DNA from: Xenoacremonium recifei
Taxonomy: Eukaryota; Ascomycota; Sordariomycetes; Hypocreales; Nectriaceae
Reading direction: 5' to 3'
Length of the DNA: 64,000 nt
Assembly (NCBI GenBank): GCA_012184525.1
Contig: WOFQ01000061.1
Span: 124,001 to 188,000 of the forward strand
Both the position numbers and the translations under genes were made by a program. The notes under the pieces were generated by a model that was given only the letters and a program-made list of their open reading frames with translations, searched no databases and had not been told where the DNA came from. This document shows, one piece after another, positions 35,625 through 46,430 of the stretch; position 1 is the stretch's first letter; the number at the start of each line of letters is the position of its first letter.

Positions 35625-36260
35625 ATGGTTGATACCAAGAAGTACCATCTCCCGCCAACGGCACTGGTACCCAATTCTCCAAAACCTGTGCTTCACTACA
35701 AATCCTTCTTCAGCCATCTCGAATGCACCGCGAGCAACGTATGCGACGTCTTGTACAGCAATGGGTGGCGCCCTACCTGGCTCAATCGTTACGGGCCGAC
35801 TCAGGCGTCTCACTATCACTCATCGGTGCATGAGTGCATGGTCGTCCTCTCAGGCCGCGCGAAGATTCTTTGGGGTGTATCGGAGGTTGGCAGCGACGGA
35901 TCTCTTGATAAGCAAGAAGAGGGAGGCGTTTTGGTCGAGGCAAATGTCGGGGACGTCTTCGTCATACCATCGGGCGTCGCACACAAAAGCCATGATCCCG
36001 AACCTGTTGCTGAAGCAGAACGACTCTCTCCAGGGGACGGCCATAGCATCAACGATGAGGAAATGCGCGCTGCTATGGCTGTGGTGCAGCTCTCGGGGTT
36101 TACAATGCTAGGTGCCTATCCGATAGAAGGCAACGATTGGGACTTCGCTTTAGGCGGCGCTAGCCAGGGTCGTTACGAGGAGGTATGGGCTGTGCCAATG
36201 CCCAAGTACGATCCAGTACTGGGCGAGTCGGACGCGGGGATATGCGGACAATGGACTTGA
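35625..36260 (+). CDS. Cupin-domain protein (YjlB-like)
   Basis: Single exon, 211 residues from ATG 35625 (MVDTKKYHLPP). The conserved double-stranded beta-helix shows motif 1 as HYHSSVHECMVVLSGRAKILWG, whose histidines and glutamate would bind a metal, and motif 2 in GDVFVIPSGVAHKS. The C-terminal block YPIEGNDWDFALGG is typical of YjlB-type cupins, a family without a firmly known reaction. Placed between two related zinc-cluster regulator genes, it is likely part of the same catabolic unit, but its substrate is unknown. Confidence 0.82.
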   Translation: MVDTKKYHLPPTALVPNSPKPVLHYKSFFSHLECTASNVCDVLYSNGWRPTWLNRYGPTQASHYHSSVHECMVVLSGRAKILWGVSEVGSDGSLDKQEEGGVLVEANVGDVFVIPSGVAHKSHDPEPVAEAERLSPGDGHSINDEEMRAAMAVVQLSGFTMLGAYPIEGNDWDFALGGASQGRYEEVWAVPMPKYDPVLGESDAGICGQWT

Positions 36261-37450
36261 AAAATCCCAGTATAAAATCTGCCAGAAGGCCTTGCATTTA
36301 TTTCTGGGTAGACATACAATTTCGCATGGAATTACTTCTCCAACAATTCGTAGACATACCCGTTCTAGAATCCCATGACAAGACTTCAAATGTGCAACTC
36401 AGCAATATTATAGAGCAATGGGGAGCCTAGATCAATTCATTTTCCGGAGTGTCTCGGCGTGGTCTCAGTTGGACGCAATCATGTCCTTGGGGTATTGATG
36501 TTGGTTACCAAGTGAACGAATAGAGAGAGAAAGGATACAATAATATTATTATTGTGAAGAGCGGAAGTGAGGATGGAAAACTTGTGTAATTAGAGGTAGG
36601 CTACGAGTGCTATTTACAGTAGGCATGATGCGTAAGCTGTGTGACTGAGCACTCAATGTGTACAAAATAGAGCCTTGATTTTTCCATGTAAATGAGCGTG
36701 CACACCTCCTTTTGAGAGGCACTGAGCGTTGCCTGAGGCACTAGGCAGCGCCATCCCTTCAGGGCTTGATTGAGCCCGTCGGACATCATCATCATCATCG
36801 TCAACACCATCGTCAATTTCGGGCGAAGCCTCTTTAGCGGCCACTCGGCGACTTTATCTCACCATGCACTCACCCACTGTGCAGCCGCTAGAGCACAGCC
36901 CATCCCTTCGTCTTCCAGACTATTAACGACGGGCAGGCCAGCATTCTGGGGGAACGTCGAAGAAGTTATGATGAATCTAGAGACCTCCAATCGCTCGGAT
37001 TGGTTGATGATGACCGGATCATTATGGAATCAGCTTGGCCACAGCGAGTGAGCACCTGTCAGTCAGTGATGTGAGCCAGAGACAAAGCGAAAGCCCAGAA
37101 TTCGCCAGCCAGTCAATAGTCTACTACGTAAAGACTGGTGGTGCGGAAACACTCCGCAGTATCTATCTCCTTTCGGCCTTCGGCCTTTGGCTTTCGGGAC
37201 CACCTGCCTCTTCAGTCTAGATATCATCCCCGAACCGCTTACTAATATCTCCCCCCCAACATGTCATGTTGTAGTGTATGGTCACCTGACTTTAGCAACC
37301 ACACTTCATATAGTTTGCCGTAGCTAGGTCTTAGAAAAGCAACACTTTCTACACGGATCTACAGAATTTACACCGATTTGTGTCGACGGATGCCCTATCC
37401 TGATACGTCTTGACCTTCCAGTTGGCCTGCATCAGGGGACCAAAGCAGGG
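36261..37450. other. Intergenic region upstream of the second regulator
   Basis: About 1.2 kb. A TGGGGTA lies at 36488-36494. A run of ATCATC repeats is at about 36786-36802. GAGGCACT copies at about 36715 and 36735 resemble the direct repeat at 24758. No gene recognised. Confidence 0.35.
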
Positions 37451-39890
37451 ATGGCACCTCAAATGGGGTCAGCTAGGACAATGGCTTGGAGCACCTCAAC
37501 GAGTTCCTGTGGGAGTTGCAGAAGCCGCCATCTCAAATGCAACAAGATTCGGCCGACCTGCTCCAACTGCCTCACGTCGCACACGCCATGTGAATTCTTG
37601 CCACCCAAGCTGGTCCAATGGATGCCCTCGGCTGGGACCGAGGACGAGGGCAAATGGTCAACAGCCTCCGCACAAACACGTTGCAGGCAACCCTTACATT
37701 CTCGTGAGTCATTGGTTCTGATTGACTGGGATCTCATATAGTTTGTTTATCAAGTTATTCCTTTCGGCTGACCCGCGCCATACGCTGCCCTAGATTCGAG
37801 CATGGCCGCCATGAGTGAAGCTGTCACGGCGGCAATACCGTCAACCGTTAATGCCGTCTTGAAAGACCTCGACCAGAGCGCACTGGAGCCCACAGGCAGT
37901 CACCAGCCAATTCAAAGTCAGCCAGTAAGAATAGGACCATTTTCAGTCTTTTCTGTTCCGCGTTACTGCAGCATAACGGAGGATACCAGTGAATCGAGTC
38001 TTTGTGAAGCTCAAACGTCATCAGCAGCCGGAGAAAGCTGGAATCAGGATCGGTTGCGGCAACGCAAAGGACCACCCATAGCAACAGATGATGTCGTTCA
38101 CGGCAAGAGTATCAGCGAGAGTAACTCCCCTGCTTCCCCATCCTTCCGGGAGAATGATGTGATTGGCGGGTTGGACAGTCTTCAATGGGAAGACTTGTTC
38201 AATTGGGATGTGTTTCCCTTGCTGCCGTCTCTTAGCGCGCCAGGCTATGAGTCGGCGACAGACGCCACCTTTTGGATTCAGCCGGAGGATCCCCCTTTTC
38301 TTCTCGAGCCTACGGATGTACCTGAACCTACGGATGTACTACCCCTGACCTCTGGAACTCACACGAACCTCCAGGACAACCGGAACGAACCTGTGCTTCA
38401 TTCCGATACGATGCAGAGTGCGCCAGCCCTGCTTACGTATTTTGAAAAAGTCGTCGTTCACTCCATGTCCTCCTTGCCAATATACGAGAAGTCACCATGG
38501 TCGACCATGCACATCCCTTGCGCCATCGTCACCATGAGTAAACTTCTCCTCTTTCGAGAAACCATTACTCCCATAAACCATGCCAGTCTCTCGAATCTCT
38601 ACGGGCTCCTGGCAGTAGCCGCTTATCATCTGTCTTTAAATCCAACCAACAGCGGCGAACTGCGCCAATCAGAGGGGTTCTGGACAAAGGAGTCTATGAT
38701 CTTGTACGGGGCTGCTAAAAGCCATCTGGAGCTTTCAATCAAAGACGAGAGTACAGGCGAACACCAAGCCAAATATAAAGAGCAGCTCATGGCTTTGAGT
38801 GCCACTTTAGCAACTTCGGTAGGCCTCGAAGACCCCCGTACCCTGCAGAACCTCGTTTCGTTGACAACAGCTTTTAAAGTTTGTGTCCAACAACGAACCG
38901 GACGCCGAAAGGTATCTCGAAATTTTTGAGCATGTCACCAAATCACGCGGTCTACTGAAGCTCAGGTGGTCTAATCATGCCCGGCTCTTGCACCGCCTCT
39001 ATGCCTGGACTCGTATCGTCGCCGAAAGTACTCGAGTATCTCCACGAGTATTGACCGAGAAGGGACATAGGGAATCCAACCCAAACGCTACCAATGCTCC
39101 GTCAAGTCACCAGCCGGAACAAAGAACTGCCAGTAAGGAATCGATAATGGATGCCTTCTTCCGGCTATCACCCTATTCCATCCCTCCACCTCAAGAGGGC
39201 TATAATTTGACTGGCATTTTGCCTCCAGAAGCATCAGGGCTGCAGGACGATGAATGCGACAGCGACGACCGTTATCTGCATAAGAAGATTTATGGCATCC
39301 CCGAGACCTGGCTGCATTTACTATCGCAGACTACGCGGCTGGCTAATGCAATGGAATATCAGCGCAGAGTAAACGATGACAAATTGGAGAATCAATTCAA
39401 GCTACAGAGCCACGCGGGACAACTCGAAAACGCAATATGCAAATTTCGTTCCAAATGTCTGCAGTCTAACAGTCATACTCCGTCAGCACACAACCATATG
39501 CTCATAGCTCTGAATGCGGCTCTCTTGATCTATTTCTATCGCAGAATCAGTCGAATCCACTCAATGATTCTTCAAAGCACCGTCTTGGACGTTATCAGCG
39601 CATTGAAAGATTACGATTTAGCCCTTGTCAAGCAAGGCTTGGCCTTATCTGGAACAGCATGGCCTGCCTTCCTGGCGGGCTGCGAAGCAGATTCTCGCGC
39701 TCAACGGGATGATATCCTCGCTTGGATCGATGCCCGGATCGCAGTGAGTGGATTTGGCAACTATAGGGTGGCAAAAGAGATCATGCTGGAAGTGTGGGAA
39801 AGACGCGCCAGATTCAAAGGGTTACCGAGCGAACCCCCGACATGGATGGAAGTCTGTAGGGACAAGGCCAGATGGCCAGTGATGTGCTAG
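37451..39890 (+). CDS. C6 zinc-cluster transcription factor (second of two)
   Basis: Three exons: 37451..37703, 37794..38818 and 38871..39890; 765 residues. Cysteines at 20, 23, 30, 37, 40 and 47 give the same CX2CX6CX6CX2CX6C spacing as the first regulator. The first junction (phase 1) joins RQPLHS to HSSMAAMSEAV; the second (52-bp intron) restores TSLLKFVSNNEPDAERYLEIF in the regulatory domain. The middle carries acidic/proline-rich sequence with a TDVPEPTDVLP repeat; the C-terminal half has ALLIYFYRRISRIHSM and EVWERRARFKG, similar to the first regulator. It lies tail to tail with the aconitase-X gene, with only 88 bp between the stops, and is a likely regulator of it. Confidence 0.87.
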
Positions 39891-39977
39891 TCGATGTCTT
39901 TTGCCATGTGCGAGGTGAGCTCGGCTACCATTGTCCTTGTGTCTGCTGTTTATGCTCTCATAGCATTGAGAGCCCAA

Positions 39978-41753
39978 TCAATAGGGCCGAAACAGCCATC
40001 CTGGAGCAGATGGTCGTCTCCCGGTGCAAGCTGCCTCAACAACTTCTGCCATACTGCCAAAGGCGACACCCCTTCCCGAAACGCCAGGGCCATAGTGCGC
40101 ATACTTGGCTGAGATGGTCATGATGTTCCCAGCCTGCGGCGGGATCATGGGCTCTTTAAGCATACACCAGCAAGTATCGGTAACAAACTGCACGCCGAAC
40201 TTTGCCGCGATATCCAAGTATCCGGCCTCTCTGGCTTTGTCATATATAAAGCGACTCATGGTGAAGATTATGGTCACGTTGGATGACTTGCTCCTATTCT
40301 TGATTAGGCTGATAAAGCGAGGAAACTCCTCGAGTGCAATATGAGGGTTTCCGATAGAGATGACATCGATTCGGCTCTCTTTGACGGTCTGGAGTTGCTC
40401 CCAGGTCGTTCTCAGCTGCTTCCTCCCGATGGCTATCTCAATAATGCCTTGGGGTACCTCCACGGTATCTGCCTCTGGTGTCACGCCAAGAATGTGAAAC
40501 ATGGCTGCTGAGGAGGTTGTCGCAAAAGCGGCGCTGAAGGCCTTCAAGTCGGGAGTTTCAGGATCAGTGCCTTCGAGGCCATAGATGATGGGGATGTCTC
40601 CGCCTACGAGGGAACCGACGTAGTATCCGACAAGAGGGAAGATTGCTTCATCAAAACCAGCCAGGTCTTCCACGTCGACACGGAAACTTATCGAGGGCCT
40701 TCGACCGCTATCTAGGTGGCAGCCCAAAGCAGGTGCCCGGCCAGTAAGCGCAATGAGTACGTCGAGGTAATCAGGGTATTTTTGTGTTCTCGCACCAAGG
40801 ACGCTGTTCGCAAAGACGACGGCGTTGGATTCGCCCCAGGCTACTTGATCGCCGGCCACGGGTCTACTGTCGAGCAGGTAGGGAGCGCATGTAAAACTTA
40901 AGGATGCACCCATGTCGAGGTATGCGTTGCCAATGTCGATGGATATCTTGGAAACAGTGGGATCGGAGCCGAAAGACTGCCACCTCTGCATGTCGACGTC
41001 GATAGAATTGCAGGTTGAAGGAACACAAAAGCGGCCCCCTAACGCCAGCAGTCTCTTCGGGACAAGAAGACTCGTCTGTCCCACGAGGCAGCAAGCGTCG
41101 ACATGCACCTGGGAGACACTTGTCAGGTTTTTGGCCCCTTGAATTGAGGCAAATTCGACAATCAACTCCATCGCCATCTGCTTCGCCAAGCTGCATCCTT
41201 CGCCGCGCAGTATGCGCTCATCCTCAGATGTGACGGGGACGCTCTTGGCGTACGGCCGGTCCAGATACACGTACTCGTCCCCGATCGTGAGGCCCTTGGA
41301 TGTGATTTTGCAGGATCGAGCCATGCTCAGTTTATGCCAAACGTCGTCGTCATGGATTTGCAACACTGGAATAGACTTGGAATAGAGGGCTCCCGCGAGG
41401 AGAACGCCTACAAGTAGAATTGGCTCCATCTCGCGGAATATTAAGGCACTGGGACCCTTGCCCTGGTAGAGCAACTCTAAGATTACGGCGCTAGCGGCAC
41501 ACGAACCGCGGCCCCTAGGAAGAACGAAAATCTTGTCTGCTAAAGAGATGCCGAGGAGGGGATGATGCTTGTCCATGACGATGCCCGTCACTGGATCAAC
41601 ACCCATCATGAAGCTAATCGGGGTCTTCGTGAAGACAATGTCCGCTTCTGCAGTTCCAGGTATAAGGAAGCGGCCTGCAAGTGGTATGTTGTCGTTACTG
41701 ATGTGATTGGCGCAAATTTGCAGGCGCCGGAGAGGAAGTGTTTCTGATCGCAT
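39978..41753 (-). CDS. Aconitase-X (fused small and large domains; cis-3-hydroxy-L-proline dehydratase type)
   Basis: Single uninterrupted exon, 591 residues. The first about 135 residues match the AcnX small 'swivel' domain (DUF126): GRFLIPGTAEADIVFT, GKSLADKIFVLPRGRGSCAAS-like, and a loop with ALIFREMEP. The rest is the AcnX large domain (DUF521), with EDERILRGEGCSLAKQMAMEL, SVSQVHVDACCLVG and a C-terminal FVTDTCWC...KYAHYGPG that holds the conserved cysteine and lysine/tyrosine of the family. In bacteria the two parts are often separate; here they are fused. Characterised members dehydrate cis-3-hydroxy-L-proline to pyrroline-2-carboxylate or act on mevalonate-5-phosphate in archaea; the nearby permease and proline-racemase homologue favour the first. 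Confidence 0.85.
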   Translation of the reverse strand: MRSETLPLRRLQICANHISNDNIPLAGRFLIPGTAEADIVFTKTPISFMMGVDPVTGIVMDKHHPLLGISLADKIFVLPRGRGSCAASAVILELLYQGKGPSALIFREMEPILLVGVLLAGALYSKSIPVLQIHDDDVWHKLSMARSCKITSKGLTIGDEYVYLDRPYAKSVPVTSEDERILRGEGCSLAKQMAMELIVEFASIQGAKNLTSVSQVHVDACCLVGQTSLLVPKRLLALGGRFCVPSTCNSIDVDMQRWQSFGSDPTVSKISIDIGNAYLDMGASLSFTCAPYLLDSRPVAGDQVAWGESNAVVFANSVLGARTQKYPDYLDVLIALTGRAPALGCHLDSGRRPSISFRVDVEDLAGFDEAIFPLVGYYVGSLVGGDIPIIYGLEGTDPETPDLKAFSAAFATTSSAAMFHILGVTPEADTVEVPQGIIEIAIGRKQLRTTWEQLQTVKESRIDVISIGNPHIALEEFPRFISLIKNRSKSSNVTIIFTMSRFIYDKAREAGYLDIAAKFGVQFVTDTCWCMLKEPMIPPQAGNIMTISAKYAHYGPGVSGRGVAFGSMAEVVEAACTGRRPSAPGWLFRPY

Positions 41754-43525
41754 GGCTTTCTGTGTTCCCAGGTAGCAACACTGTCGTCGTCGTCCCGACG
41801 ATTGACTGGATGGTCATTAGAAAAGAAATAGAAGCTCTGTGCTCGTTGGATGCTTTAGGAAGAGACTAAAGTGTCTCAATCATAGACAGTGAAGAAAGAG
41901 AATGGAACCTCAGTCTACTTAATTGCATTGGTGAAGAAGATAATCTAGGGTTAAATAGCACATCACAGAAGACTTGAACGAATGGAGCCTAGCAAAAAGA
42001 CTGTGCAAGGTAGGCTAGAAACGGTAGTCTGAATATCAGAACGACGGCCATATGGGGTCAAATTGCTCAAACAGTATGAGAAAGAATCCAGAGTTGGCGT
42101 GTAATCGTTGGTACAAAGGACTAGGATAGTCGGAGTCGCTACCCCGATTAGTCTCGCTGAAAATCTGTCCTCAGCCGACACGGGGGATTTCTGACGGAAG
42201 TGGATGGAGGGGCCGAAGACCCTGACTTACAACCAAACTGCTTACCCTAGATGGCAGTTGTTCCCAATACTATTCCGGAACAAAAGAAAGGGGGGTTAGG
42301 TCGCTTATCAAGTCCTCATGTACTTACTGTACCTATAGACTTTGAGGCCCGTCGCTTTAGGAAGGCTGAACTCTACGCGCCTCTCTTCAGCTGCTTTTGT
42401 CGTCTCTCTGTATCAAGGTCGACTGTGTCCTACTTGCCACGGCGAATATCAAAGCCGCGTCGCCAGAAATGCTACCCCAATATCGCGTGCCCTTTCGGAA
42501 TTGGGGTATCTTCTAAAAGTCCCCGGCCGTTATCAATGGCCCGCGAAGAATGAAGTGGCTCGACAACGCCACCGTCGTCCGAGCGTCGACATAACTGAGC
42601 GGATTGGCGAGGCCAGCAATCGGCAGATGGCTTCGCGCTCGTAATAATACATCGTGGGCGAGGTCTCGTCATCTTGGTTAGTGGAGGCTTCCAAGAAGGG
42701 GAACTGAAGGCCCAGAATAGATGCACTCCTTCTTCTTCTCGATCTTCTCGTTACCAGATTGGCCCAATTTGCCATTTGCGTTTCAGTGCAGTCAAAAGTG
42801 CTCTGCTCGAGGCATCTTGTTTATACTCGAAGTCGTATGCTAATTTAGCCTCGATGATCCAAGTGTACACTCACAACATGAGAATTGGCCTGCGAGAAGG
42901 GGCATGGTATTCATCAAGGCTGTTCACACGACTGCTGCTTTCCACCAGAGACATCACAGCGGAAGAGAACTGGTAGCCCCCGTGAGCCCAACTGTCAACA
43001 TCCCACCGTTCGCCGCGAGAAGTTGAGGGCTTCGTCACCGTGTACCCTCCTCGCTTCGAGTCTGATCCTCGGAATGGCCTTCCACTTCCGAGCAGGCGCG
43101 CTGGAAAGATAGGAAGAGTGTGGGAAGTAAAATCATATGTATGTAATGTGAGATACGTAGCCTAGCCACAGATCCGAGTCGATCTCGGTCGGTTTCCTAG
43201 ACAGCAAAGCCTCAGGCGACTCGGCGCCGGATCAATCTCTTGTCGCAGAGTATATCACTTAACTTCATCTCTACTGTTATCAGTGGGGGCCTTCATTTTT
43301 GGCATAGTGGTTATACGTGATATCTCTAGCTCGTACGCTACCTCTCGCCCCCTAAATCCTGAAATCTCCGCAGACTCGACACACCCAAGTGTTGAATGGG
43401 CTTCCTTGATTGGGAAGGCTAACCCGACGGCGTGTAGTACAGATAAAGTCCTTACAGCATGTCAATTCTCCCTCCCCCAGAATGTCACGACAAAGTCTTG
43501 TCTCACAGCAAAACAAATAGCGAAC
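41754..43525. other. Long divergent promoter between aconitase-X and permease
   Basis: About 1.8 kb without a supported gene, shared by two divergent genes. It contains the 9-bp inverted repeat listed at 42473 and a TGGGGTC near 42053. Short frames on either strand lack resemblance to known proteins. Confidence 0.4.
42473..42508. promoter_or_regulatory. Perfect inverted repeat TACCCCAAT-N18-ATTGGGGTA
   Basis: The left arm is at 42473-42481 and the right arm at 42500-42508, both nine bases and fully complementary. It lies roughly 720 bp from the aconitase-X start and 965 bp from the permease start. It extends the TACCCCA/TGGGGTA core of the 0-17 kb gene group, which suggests one regulator for both groups. 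Confidence 0.45.
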
Positions 43526-45354
43526 ATGGCAACCAAATTACAAAGCGGGCCTGAGGAGTGGCTGCAGCGCGCCTCGGTAAAGGGTGAAAATGTTGACAGC
43601 GTTGACAAGAAGCCTGTCGAGGACGTCGCGCTTGGAGTTGTGACGGAGGAGGGCCCGAATTACCGCAACGTATGTATTGTTTGAGGGGTTATGTCTATCA
43701 TGCTTTTTTTTTTGTTCCGATTTGAAGAAACTTCTGCTAATAGCAAAAGATGCCTGTCGAGGACGTCGTGTTTGGAGTTGTGACGGAGGAGGGTCTCAAT
43801 TACCGCAGCGTATGTATTGTTTGAGGGGATAAGTCTATCATGCTTTTTTTTTTGTTTCAATTTGAAGAAACTTCTGCTAATAGCACGAGTAGCTGCACGG
43901 GATAGGAGCAGTTGTCATTATGGTAAAGAGTAGCATTGGTCTAGGGGTCTTGGCCATGCCAACTGTCCTCAACAATTTAGGTCTTATCCCAGGTGTCATA
44001 GCTATATGCTTAGTCGGCTTCATAACCTGGTGGTCTACGAGAGCAATCGGGTTGTTCAAGTTGAATCATCCCGAAGTCTATGCGATCGACGACGCTGGCG
44101 CCATTCTGCTTGGCAAGTTTGGGCGCGAATCGTTCGGAGCCGCGTTCTGTATCTGTAAGTCCCTAATAGAAGAGAACGTTTCAAGTAGTGCAGCCACTGA
44201 CACCTGTATGTTTGATCAGTATTCATCTTCTCTGGTGGGTCCTTGATGCTTGGGACCTCTATCGGCCTCAACGCGATTTCGGAACATGGGACCTGCACTG
44301 CCGTCTTTGTTGCTGTTTCTGCGATCCTGATATTTCTGACCGCAAGCATCCGTACTCTGAACCGCATGAGTTGGCTTGCGTGGATAGGCGTAGTGTCTGT
44401 CATTGTTGCCGGTGAGTTCGAGTAGACCTCGATAACCCCGTATCTGGCATCGACCGCTTCTAGTTAACCAACACAAAACAACAGTCATGATTGTCACCAT
44501 TGCAGTTGGTGTTCAGGACCGTCCCGCGACTGCTCCTCCTTCTGGACCCTGGAAATCAGACTATGTACTCTTTCGTCGTGCTTCATTCAGAGAAGCCATG
44601 TCCTCACTGTCCACGCTGATATTCTCATATTGTGGCGTGTCGGCCTATTTCTCTATCGCATCCGAGATGCGAGATATGCGCGACTATCCCAGAGCTGCTG
44701 CCATCGCTACTGCTATTGTAACCGGAATACTTCTAACGATCGGCATTGTCGTTTACTACTATTGCGGGACCTTTATCGCTTCGCCGGCACTTGGCTCTGC
44801 CGGACCACTTTTGAAAAAGATTTCGTACGGTGTCGCTCTGCCTGGGCTACTCATCACCGGTACGATGTGTACTCACGTATAGTCCTAAAATGCTCTGCTC
44901 CCTAGGGATGGTCACGATGATGAAGCTGATCAGCCAATAGTATGCAAGCAAGATTGCTTTCGTTCGAATTCTGCGAGATTCACGACATCTCACCACGAAC
45001 ACTGTGACGCATTGGGTGGTATGGCTTGGGTGTACATTGATCGTCACTATCGCCGGCTACCTCGTTGCTAGTGCGATCCCGATATTCGGCCTGCTCGTGT
45101 CTCTCGTAGGAGCTCTCTTTGGAACATTGATCGCCGTCATTCCGATGGGATGGGTCTGGCTTCATGATAATTGGCATAAACGCAAGTCGGAGCTTTCGGG
45201 GCTGTGGGTGGCGGAAGCCGGACTTGCCATGGTCGTAATTGCATTCGGTGTCGTCCTGTTGTTCGGAGGAACATACTCCGCCATTGCAGATATCGTGGAG
45301 TCATACAGCACCAGCAAAACACGCGCTTGGTCTTGCGCAGATAACTCGAACTAG
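43526..45354 (+). CDS. Mtr-like amino-acid permease (Aa_trans family)
   Basis: Six exons: 43526..43669, 43750..43809, 43893..44154, 44220..44411, 44485..44876, 44941..45354 (487 residues with the second exon, 467 without it). After the hydrophilic N-terminus comes HGIGAVVIMVKSSIGLGVLAMP, the usual first helix of fungal neutral amino-acid transporters, then KLNHPEVYAIDDAG and about ten more helices. The last intron joins ITGTMCTH to YASKIAFVRILRDSRHL. The 60-bp second exon is a near-copy of the end of the first, from a 134-bp tandem duplication, and either skipping or keeping it leaves the frame open. The family imports neutral and aromatic amino acids with protons; in this setting it may carry proline or hydroxyproline. 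Confidence 0.85.
43612..43885. repeat. Tandem duplication, two 134-bp units (period 140 bp), across an exon-intron junction
   Basis: Units at 43612..43745 and 43752..43885 are identical except for about ten substitutions; five are C to T and one G to A going from the first to the second copy. Each unit holds the coding tail (VEDV..GVVTEEG..NYR), the 5' splice site GTATGT, a T10 tract and the branch-like CTAAT region. The duplication created the extra in-frame 60-bp exon of the permease. Confidence 0.85.
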
Positions 45355-46430
45355 CTGAACTCCATGGGGGCACAACTAGATGGATGTAGAAATAAATCAC
45401 TCGAGTCTTTTCGTGCGAAAGTTATGCCGATTATCTTACATAATGCTCTGAAGCCTTATAGGCTGGGGGGGGGGGGGAGATTATAAGCACCTGTACCTGA
45501 ATAAATTACATTAGGAGATGTTTCCTGTGCCTCCGGGGATTTCCCTGATCGTAATTGAGTATTTCGGGACAACTCCGACGCCAATCTTCAAGGTGATAGA
45601 CAAAATTAGACTTATGGAGGATATGGTAGGGAATTCAGAAGGCATTTCACAGGCTTCATGCCTGTCTTCAAATCTATCCTATGGTTAATCCCCAATTTGT
45701 GTCCCATATTGCACTGCCCCTGTAGGATCGTGGCGGTGGTGGAGAGACATTTTCCCTCCGAACGTAACCGATACAAAACCATTGTATATCGTAGAGCAAG
45801 GCCCGGAATTCTTTCCCCCAAAGGTTGATTGTCACGTTGCAATCTCCTTGGAAAGATGGCAAAGGTGAAAGAAAGCCCTTGATATGGATCACTAATAAAC
45901 TCACGACCTCTGCGACTGATTGAAAGATCGGCAACGCCCTCCGTAGCGCTACGGTTACCCTACCGGCTCAGTTTGCGGAAGCACAAGACGAAAGTTGAGA
46001 CGAAGCAACGCACCGGACTACTATCAATCAGAAAAAAAACCCCTGGAACGTAAGCATCGCGACCTAGATATGTTAGGTCTCTAGCAATCAGGTCAATATG
46101 CGTATATACCATTGAATAATGCTGCTATTTCGCGACCATAGATTTAGTGCAACGAAAATAGATAGTTCTACCTGGAATGGTCACAGGAATTTCCAGTTGG
46201 GTCAATTCGGAAGCGCTTCCGAACCCAAAGATGTTATCGCCCATCATTGGATCACAACGTCGGGGAAACCTGCCTTTTGCTACGCTAGGTGCTCCATAAT
46301 CGCTCAGTATTTAGCTGACTTTGCCCTCAGCCAAAGTCTATTCTTTGAGACGCGTCCAGATATCTTATTCTGGGGAACCCGACGTTTATTATACCGCTTT
46401 TGCAGGTTTATTTCACTATATTCTCTCACA
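45355..46430. other. Intergenic region upstream of the proline-racemase-family gene
   Basis: About 1.1 kb; contains a run of 13 G at 45465-45477. The frame that runs into the next gene is open from 46119 but the first 100 codons have no family resemblance and are taken as leader sequence. Confidence 0.35.

Noticed and set aside
45465..45477. Run of 13 G
   Set aside because: A simple homopolymer between genes; no G-quadruplex repeat units or functional context.
46119..46430. N-terminal extension of the proline-racemase-family protein
   Set aside because: The frame is open but the extra 104 residues lack family resemblance and look like translated leader sequence.
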